Assembly (NCBI GenBank): GCA_002501205.1 | Contig: DLRW01000096.1 | Span: 1-57,321, forward strand | Direction of reading: 5' to 3' | From: Flavobacteriales bacterium UBA7878 | GTDB lineage: Bacteria > Bacteroidota > Bacteroidia > Flavobacteriales > Schleiferiaceae | DNA length: 57,321 nt | Shown here: positions 52,034 to 57,321 of the stretch, piece after piece | Layout: every line of letters starts with the position of its first letter | Position numbering within the stretch: the first letter of the stretch is position 1 | Notes under the pieces: model-generated | Seen by the model: the letters and a program-made list of their open reading frames with translations, nothing else | Told to the model about the DNA's origin: nothing | The model's database searches: none | Translations under genes and position numbers: made by a program

Positions 52034-52329
52034 TCTTCTTCCCGCCTCAGAACCTTAGGAACGCGGAAGTAATCGCTGTCTTTATCCGGGGCATTCTTCA
52101 AGGCTTCATCCTTGGTTAAGACTGTTTTAGAAACATCTTCACGCAAGACATTGCGCTCTTCACTGAGATAAACCAAAGGCTCAACACCTTCTAAATCCAG
52201 TTCATTGATCTTTTCTACGAAGCCCAAAATTTTATCCATATCCCCTTGCATCGACTGCATTTCTTCCTCGCTGAATTCCAAACGTGCCAGGTGGGCTAAG
52301 TGACGGATTTCGTCTATACTGATCTTCAT
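52030..52329 (-). CDS. gatC: Aspartyl/glutamyl-tRNA amidotransferase subunit C
   Basis: The small GatC subunit of the GatCAB complex, which makes Gln-tRNA or Asn-tRNA by transamidation. From ATG 52329 it has 99 residues and the family pattern MKISIDEIRHLAHLARLEFS ... VEPLVYLSEERNVLREDV. The frame opens 17 residues earlier at 52380, inside the acyltransferase gene, but the ATG at 52329 matches the family N-terminus. gatA and gatB are not in the window. It lies 8 bp after the acyltransferase stop. Confidence 0.95.
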   Translation of the reverse strand: MKISIDEIRHLAHLARLEFSEEEMQSMQGDMDKILGFVEKINELDLEGVEPLVYLSEERNVLREDVSKTVLTKDEALKNAPDKDSDYFRVPKVLRREED

Positions 52330-52337
52330 GTCTTGAG

Positions 52338-53063
52338 CTACTTTTGCGCTTGCAAAGATTGGAAAATATCGTCGTAACACTGCTGTTTTAAACGACTTAC
52401 TTCTTCAGGACTGTTCTCCTGTGGTCTTAAAAAAGGCATCACATCTACCTTCAGTAATCCCGGCCCCCCCCGAAAATTATCATAAGGCAGCAAACGCTTG
52501 CAATCGTGAAAGGCGGCTGGTATTATAGTCACCCCTTTGGTGGCCGCTAAACGAAAGGCTCCATTCTTAAAAGGTGCTAAGGTTATCTCTTCTCGTGGTG
52601 CCATCCCCTCCGGGTAGATACACATCCCCAAGCCTTCTTCAATTTTCTCTGCTGCCAGGTCGTAGGTCATTTTACGACTACTTAAGCTGGAGCGATCCAC
52701 CAGTATATTGGTACGCTTATAAAAATAGCCGAAGAGGGGTAGCTTGGTGAGCTCCTTCTTTCCAATAAAGAGGTATGGAGTGGGAAATACGGCCAGGGTT
52801 AACATTATATCCAGCATGCTAGTATGGTTGGCACAAATAATATATTGGCCATTTGGCTCTGGCTTTTCAGCCCAATTCACCTTCCAGCGAAAGCCACAAA
52901 GCACCAAGACTATTTTGGCCCAAAGGCGCTCAAAATAAAAGAATTGGAGATAGGTCTTCGGACTTAAGGAAGTGAAGAAAATAAAGGGAAACAAGAGTAT
53001 AATCGCGATAAAGTTCGCGAGGTAAAACCATACTCTAAATAATGGGGCCAGGATATAACGCAT
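52338..53063 (-). CDS. 1-acyl-glycerol-3-phosphate acyltransferase-like protein
   Basis: About 241 residues, PlsC-type, which acylates lysophosphatidic acid or a related lipid. The acyltransferase motifs are visible: NHTSMLD (residues 79-85, the HX4D motif) and YPEGMAPREE (the EG motif). Hydrophobic helices near residues 12-32 and 48-58 suggest a membrane anchor. The start is ATG 53063; a GTG one codon earlier is also possible. An 8-G run (52464-52471, minus strand) lies in the coding sequence. It is followed by gatC. Confidence 0.9.
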   Translation of the reverse strand: MRYILAPLFRVWFYLANFIAIILLFPFIFFTSLSPKTYLQFFYFERLWAKIVLVLCGFRWKVNWAEKPEPNGQYIICANHTSMLDIMLTLAVFPTPYLFIGKKELTKLPLFGYFYKRTNILVDRSSLSSRKMTYDLAAEKIEEGLGMCIYPEGMAPREEITLAPFKNGAFRLAATKGVTIIPAAFHDCKRLLPYDNFRGGPGLLKVDVMPFLRPQENSPEEVSRLKQQCYDDIFQSLQAQK

Positions 53064-53076
53064 CACACAATGGCGG

Positions 53077-53084
53077 CAAAAGTA
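53077..53084 (-). promoter_or_regulatory. Promoter -7 box TACTTTTG for plsC-like/gatC
   Basis: Perfect minus-strand match 13 bp upstream of the ATG at 53063. The divergent trpS box is only 32 bp away. Confidence 0.5.
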
Positions 53085-53116
53085 AAATATTGCCCGGTAC
53101 GCCCGATCTTGCTTCT

Positions 53117-53124
53117 TACATTTG
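53117..53124 (+). promoter_or_regulatory. Promoter -7 box TACATTTG for trpS
   Basis: Perfect match 22 bp before the ATG at 53147; TTG at 53090-53092 is 24 bp upstream, slightly long. The minus-strand box of the acyltransferase lies at 53077-53084. Confidence 0.5.
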
Positions 53125-53146
53125 TGGTCTTAAAGCAAGAAACACA

Positions 53147-54118
53147 ATGGCAAGGATCCTCACTGGTATTCAGAGCAGCGGAATTCCCCACTTAGGAAAT
53201 GCCCTGGGCGCAATTGAGCCCGGAATAGAATTGTCGCAAAAAGCCGGCAACGAATCTTTTTTCTTTATTGCGGATTTGCACTCCCTTACTTCGGTTAAGG
53301 ATGCAGATAAACGTAAAGAAAGTGTGTATGCCGTAGCCGCTGCCTGGTTGGCCTTGGGCTTTGATGTAGAGAATAACTATTTCTACCGCCAGAGTGATAT
53401 CCCAGAAGTAACAGAGCTTACCTGGTACCTCTCTTGTTTTACGCCCTATCCTATGCTGGCCAATGCACATAGCTTTAAGGACAAAAGTGATCGTTTGTCT
53501 GATGTGAATGCCGGTTTGTTTACCTATCCGGTATTAATGGCCTCTGATATTCTTTTGTATGATGCGGATGAAGTGCCGGTGGGCAAGGATCAGAAACAGC
53601 ATTTAGAGATGACCCGCGATATGGCTAGTGCCCTCAATCATCGTGTAGGTGAAGAAGTGCTCAAATTACCAGAAGCCGTAATTCGCGAGTCAGTAAAAAC
53701 CGTACCCGGAACCGATGGGCAAAAGATGAGTAAAAGCTATGGTAATACCATTGACATTTTTGCTTCGGCGAAAGCCCTGAAAAAGCAGGTAATGGGTATT
53801 GTTACTGATAGCACTCCATTGGAGGAGCCCAAAAACCCGGACACCTGTAATGTGTTTGCTCTCTACCAACTCCTGGCTACTGAAACGCAAATTGAAGAAA
53901 TGCGCGCCAATTATTTAGGCGGAAACTATGGCTATGGTCATGCTAAAAAAGCGCTCTTGGAATTAATCATGGAACGCTATGGCGATGCCCGTGAGAAATA
54001 CCAAATGCTGATTGATAATCCACAGCAATTCGAGGACTATCTTTTGGCTGGAGCCGAAAAAGTACGTCCTATTGCTCGGGAGGTTCTAAACCGTGTTAGA
54101 GGAAGTTTAGGCTTCTAA
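53147..54118 (+). CDS. trpS: Tryptophanyl-tRNA synthetase
   Basis: A class I synthetase. The frame opens at 53042 but the true start is ATG 53147 (MARILTGIQSSGIPHLGNAL), which has the HIGH-like PHLGN near residue 14 and gives a 323-residue protein of normal size. The KMSKS motif is present (GQKMSKSYGNTIDIF). Its stop overlaps the lepA stop in CTAA (54115-54118). Confidence 0.96.
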   Translation: MARILTGIQSSGIPHLGNALGAIEPGIELSQKAGNESFFFIADLHSLTSVKDADKRKESVYAVAAAWLALGFDVENNYFYRQSDIPEVTELTWYLSCFTPYPMLANAHSFKDKSDRLSDVNAGLFTYPVLMASDILLYDADEVPVGKDQKQHLEMTRDMASALNHRVGEEVLKLPEAVIRESVKTVPGTDGQKMSKSYGNTIDIFASAKALKKQVMGIVTDSTPLEEPKNPDTCNVFALYQLLATETQIEEMRANYLGGNYGYGHAKKALLELIMERYGDAREKYQMLIDNPQQFEDYLLAGAEKVRPIAREVLNRVRGSLGF

Positions 54119-55917
54119 TCGTTTAGCTTTAATACCGCTAAAAAGGCCTGCTGGGGAATTTCTACGTTCCCAACCTGGCGCATGCGCTTTTTACCGGCTT
54201 TCTGCTTTTCTAAGAGTTTACGCTTCCGCGAGATATCACCACCATAACATTTGGCCGTTACATCTTTACGTAGAGCACTTAAGGTTTCACGTGCAATAAT
54301 CTTAGCACCGATGGCGGCCTGAATGGCGATCATAAATTGCTGACGGGGAATCAATTCCTTAAGCTTCTCACAGATTTTCTTCCCAATATCGAAAGCATTA
54401 CTGCGGTGAATTAAGGCCGACAAAGCATCCACTGGCTCGCCATTCAACATCACATCCACCTTCACCATATCGCTTTCGCGGTAGCCAGTAGGATGATAAT
54501 CGAAAGATGCATAACCTCGGGAAATAGATTTCAAGCGATCGTAAAAGTCAAATACAATCTCCGCCAAGGGCATATCAAAACTAAGCTCAACCCGCTCAGA
54601 AGTCAGGTAAACCTGATTGGTAAGGATACCGCGTTTCTCAATCGCCAAATTCATTACCGCCCCTACATAATCGGCCTTGGTAATAATCTGAGCCTTGATG
54701 TAGGGCTCCTCAATATGATCCATTTTAGTTGGATCCGGAAATTCAGTAGGGTTATTTACAATCACGCAGCGCTCTGGATCCTTTTTCATAAAGGAATGGT
54801 AGCTTACGTTAGGCACGGTTGTGATAACCGTCATATTAAACTCGCGCTCCAAACGCTCCTGGATAATCTCCATGTGGAGCATACCCAAGAATCCACAACG
54901 GAAACCAAAACCTAGAGCTGCCGAAGATTCAGGCTCGAAGGTTAAACTGGCGTCATTCAGCTGTAGTTTCTCTAAGGAGGCGCGTAGCTCTTCGAACTCA
55001 TCTGTATCTACAGGATAAATCCCGGCGAATACCATGGGCTTTACGTTTTCAAAACCGGCAATAGGCTTATCTGCTGGGCGCTCTACGGTGGTGATGGTAT
55101 CTCCCACCTTCACTTCTTTAGCTTCTTTAATCCCGGAAATAATATAACCTACATTACCGGTGCCAATTTCTTTTTGGGGCTCTTGCCGAAGGCGTAAAAC
55201 TCCAATTTCATCAGCATCGTACTTACTGCCGGTATTCATAAATTTTACTGCCGAACCCGATTTCATCGATCCGTTTACCACCTTAAAGAAGGCTTCAATA
55301 CCACGATAGGGGTTGAAAACAGAATCAAAAATCAAGGCCTGTAAGGGTGCGTCGGGATCTCCTTCCGGAGCAGGAATACGATTCACTACCGCCTCTAAAA
55401 TATCGGAAATACCAATTCCCGTTTTTGCAGAGGCCATGATAATATCTTCATCTTCACAGCCAATCAAATCAATAATTTGATCCTTTACCTCCTCAGGGTT
55501 GGCGCTAGGAAGATCCACCTTATTGAGCACGGGAATAATTTCCAAATCATGCTCCAAGGCTAAATACAAGTTTGAAATAGTTTGCGCCTGAATACCCTGC
55601 GCGGCATCCACCACCAAAAGAGCCCCTTCACAAGCGGCAATGGCCCGAGAAACCTCGTAGGAGAAATCAACGTGTCCGGGGGTGTCAATCAGGTTGATGG
55701 TATAAGTGGTGCCCTCATGGATATAGTTCATCTGGATGGCGTGACTTTTTATCGTAATGCCACGTTCTCGCTCCAGATCCATATCATCGAGCAGCTGGTT
55801 TTTCGCCTCACGCTCCGTAACCGTCTGCGTATGCTCCAATAAACGATCTGCCAGGGTACTTTTCCCGTGGTCGATATGAGCAATGATGCAGAAATTTCGG
55901 ATGTTATTCATCTTCAT
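54115..55917 (-). CDS. lepA: Elongation factor 4 (LepA)
   Basis: A ribosome-associated GTPase related to EF-G. The GTP-binding motifs are intact (IIAHIDHGKSTLADRL, IDTPGHVDFSYEV, NKVD) and the LepA-specific C-terminal region is present (AKCYGGDISRKRKLLEKQKA). About 600 residues. An ATG at 55932 precedes that at 55917 (MKMNNIRNFC); family N-termini start close to the latter. Confidence 0.97.
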   Translation of the reverse strand: MKMNNIRNFCIIAHIDHGKSTLADRLLEHTQTVTEREAKNQLLDDMDLERERGITIKSHAIQMNYIHEGTTYTINLIDTPGHVDFSYEVSRAIAACEGALLVVDAAQGIQAQTISNLYLALEHDLEIIPVLNKVDLPSANPEEVKDQIIDLIGCEDEDIIMASAKTGIGISDILEAVVNRIPAPEGDPDAPLQALIFDSVFNPYRGIEAFFKVVNGSMKSGSAVKFMNTGSKYDADEIGVLRLRQEPQKEIGTGNVGYIISGIKEAKEVKVGDTITTVERPADKPIAGFENVKPMVFAGIYPVDTDEFEELRASLEKLQLNDASLTFEPESSAALGFGFRCGFLGMLHMEIIQERLEREFNMTVITTVPNVSYHSFMKKDPERCVIVNNPTEFPDPTKMDHIEEPYIKAQIITKADYVGAVMNLAIEKRGILTNQVYLTSERVELSFDMPLAEIVFDFYDRLKSISRGYASFDYHPTGYRESDMVKVDVMLNGEPVDALSALIHRSNAFDIGKKICEKLKELIPRQQFMIAIQAAIGAKIIARETLSALRKDVTAKCYGGDISRKRKLLEKQKAGKKRMRQVGNVEIPQQAFLAVLKLND

Positions 55918-56003
55918 AGGGCGCAATTTCATTTAAACTGCGAAAGTACGTAAAAGGACGACCTAAAATTCGATTCGCATACTAAGCCGATTTATCTATC
56001 AAA

Positions 56004-56028
56004 ATTCTCATGGTTTAGTACTGAGAAT
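56004..56028. repeat. Palindrome in the divergent lepA/secreted-protein gap
   Basis: Perfect 7-bp arms ATTCTCA (56004-56010) and TGAGAAT (56022-56028) with an 11-base spacer; no T-run on either side. It lies about 60 bp before the secreted-protein start and could be an operator. The rest of the 170-bp gap holds only weak promoter matches (TACATTTA on the plus strand, TACTTTCG on the minus strand). Confidence 0.45.
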
Positions 56029-56091
56029 CAAGTGTATTCTTGGGATACTAGGCGCTATCTCTTACATTTACGGTTTATAATGAACTGTGGC

Positions 56092-57321
56092 ATGAAATTA
56101 TTCAAACAACTATTCGCTTTGGCCTTTGTATTTCTCCTTCTAGGAAATCAAAAAGCCGAAGCTTCTCACTTCTCCAGTGGAGAAATCTATTACCGCTGGG
56201 CCCCAACCGCAAACGATTCGAGCCGATATGAAGTTTTTGTAAACTGGTATCGGAACAATGGCGGTATTGCCATTACCCAAACTACACAGGTAGTGTGCAT
56301 TACCAGTAGCTGCTTTCCGAACGTAAATGTTACCCTAAACCGTATTATGCCTCCTCCCGGCCAGGCATCTCCAAATGATAACAATGGGGGCTGGATTGTA
56401 CCCGGTTTGGATGAGTGCGCCAATGCTACCGATCCTTCTTACAAGGATTTATCGGTTCATAAATTTTCGGGCTTTGTAAGCTTACCCGGTACTTGTGGTG
56501 ACTTTAAGTTTACAGCCAATGCCATTTGCTGTCGTGATGTTTCCACTAATTTGTCTACCTCGCCCAACATGTATCTGGAGGCAAAATTGAACAACACCTT
56601 AGGTGAAAGTTCTTCTCCCGAAATCCAGGCTCCTGCGGGTAAAGCTTTTTGCTTAACTCAGCCTGGTGCCAAGCCCTTCCAGTTTATTCAAGCCGCAATT
56701 GATGCCGATAATGACAGTATTTTATACCGTTTCGGTCATCCGCAATCTGGCGTGGTGTGTGGCCCGGGAACCAATATTGCTTTCTCTGCCGGTTATACCG
56801 TTAATGCTCCCTTCCCAAGTTCTACCGGGATTGTGATTGATCAAAGCACAGGGATCTTCACCTTCAGTCCTAACCAACAAGGTTCTTATGTGGTGAAAAT
56901 TGTGGTGGAAGACTGGCGTTTTGACCCTATCACTTTGCAGTGGTTAAATATTGGAGAATCGGTACGTGAAATTCAAATTCCGGTTACGGCTAACTGTAAC
57001 CCTGCTTCTGCCGATGGTCCGCGTTTATCCTTAACCGCATCTTCAAATAATGCCACCATTCAAAACTTCACCCAAGCAGAAGTAGACAGCCTTAAGAACC
57101 TATATAATATCCGTGAATTCCGTGGAGATGACAGTATCAGCAATGGTACTGCAACCGTACATCAAATTCCAATTTTCCAGGGTTACCAATGTTTCGATTC
57201 AATCGTGTCGATTGAATTTAGCAACAATATTCGTTGTTCTTCTGTAGATCCAACAGACTTTCGTTTGACTGGTCCTGATGGAGTAGCCCGTCCGGTAGTA
57301 GATGTGGAAACCAACTGTCAA
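56092..57321 (+). CDS. N-terminal part of a large secreted, probable T9SS/gliding-associated protein, cut by right edge
   Basis: The frame from ATG 56092 (MKLFKQLFALAFVFLLLGNQ, signal peptide ending KAEA) stays open for 410 codons to the window end. The next segment, SHFSSGEIYYRWAPT...YEVFVNWYRN, resembles the N-terminal region (SHxxGGEIxYxY...YxxxLxVYRDC) of very large Bacteroidota surface proteins that end in PKD/CHU-type gliding-associated domains. Beta-sandwich, Asp-rich segments (IDADNDSILYRFGH) follow. Many cysteines are present, probably as disulfides. An in-frame ATG at 56080 adds MNCG. The C-terminal sorting domain is outside the window, so that assignment is inference. Confidence 0.8.
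   Translation, partial: MKLFKQLFALAFVFLLLGNQKAEASHFSSGEIYYRWAPTANDSSRYEVFVNWYRNNGGIAITQTTQVVCITSSCFPNVNVTLNRIMPPPGQASPNDNNGGWIVPGLDECANATDPSYKDLSVHKFSGFVSLPGTCGDFKFTANAICCRDVSTNLSTSPNMYLEAKLNNTLGESSSPEIQAPAGKAFCLTQPGAKPFQFIQAAIDADNDSILYRFGHPQSGVVCGPGTNIAFSAGYTVNAPFPSSTGIVIDQSTGIFTFSPNQQGSYVVKIVVEDWRFDPITLQWLNIGESVREIQIPVTANCNPASADGPRLSLTASSNNATIQNFTQAEVDSLKNLYNIREFRGDDSISNGTATVHQIPIFQGYQCFDSIVSIEFSNNIRCSSVDPTDFRLTGPDGVARPVVDVETNCQ

Noticed and set aside
54493..54915. 140-residue ORF on the plus strand inside lepA
   Set aside because: Antisense shadow of a certain gene, with no promoter or family resemblance.
1..57321. Search for tRNA genes, rRNA, riboswitches and IS elements
   Set aside because: No cloverleaf with a TPsiC-like GGTTCGA arm, no rRNA segment, no transposase-like ORF and no terminal inverted repeats were seen by eye; absence is therefore only provisional.

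Overview
The window reads as chromosome of a Bacteroidota member, most likely Flavobacteriales or a close relative. Evidence seen here: two proteins with C-terminal type IX secretion (T9SS) sorting domains, a GLPGLI protein paired with a TonB-type outer-membrane protein, Bacteroidota-type promoter boxes (TAnnTTTG, sometimes with an upstream TTG), almost no Shine-Dalgarno sequences, an HU-SPOR membrane protein, and a purD neighbourhood with DUF6427-like and DUF6341-like membrane proteins. GC content looks moderate, clearly lower in the first ~10 kb. No tRNA, rRNA, CRISPR array, insertion sequence or integrase was recognised.

Layout. 1-14.3 kb is an accessory polymorphic-toxin-like locus, all on the minus strand: a T9SS surface protein, then a 3589-residue exported SpvB/TcB-TcC/RHS protein, then a lipoprotein that starts 7 bp after it, then a decayed small membrane-protein gene, a tiny secreted ORF and a second lipoprotein cut by the window edge. 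14.6-17.2 kb holds a small lipoprotein and the housekeeping cluster prs-rplY-pth. 17.4-20.4 kb holds an ACMSD-type amidohydrolase and purF, followed by a 400-bp hairpin-rich gap. 20.8-25.2 kb holds two lipoproteins, a DUF3820 protein, an EamA transporter and yicC-gmk-nadD. 25.4-27.2 kb (minus) holds menB-dinB and a short ssb. 27.4-31.6 kb holds a small exported protein, a glycosyltransferase-like protein, a T9SS protein and a DoxX protein.

31.6-38.9 kb contains a TetR-SDR pair with two visible operator-like palindromes, then an ECF sigma factor, a small zinc-finger anti-sigma candidate, a thioredoxin-like exported protein and a peroxiredoxin-like lipoprotein (a plausible envelope redox-stress module), then an AddB-like nuclease and a PLP dehydratase. 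38.8-44.1 kb (minus) holds an outer-membrane barrel protein with GLPGLI partner, a lone receiver domain and dprA. 44.2-50.2 kb holds the HU-SPOR protein, a thioesterase, the two DUF-type membrane proteins, purD and gdhA. 50.2-57.3 kb holds an envelope protein, a GH16-like lipoprotein, gatC, an acyltransferase, trpS, lepA and the start of a large secreted adhesin-like protein.

The most promising locus for novelty is the RHS/Tc-like toxin region with its unrecognised beta-rich C-terminal tip and candidate lipoprotein immunity gene. Secondary points are the TetR operator pair, repeated 4-bp overlaps of convergent stop codons, very short predicted 5' leaders, and an AddB-like protein that lacks the usual Fe-S cysteines.
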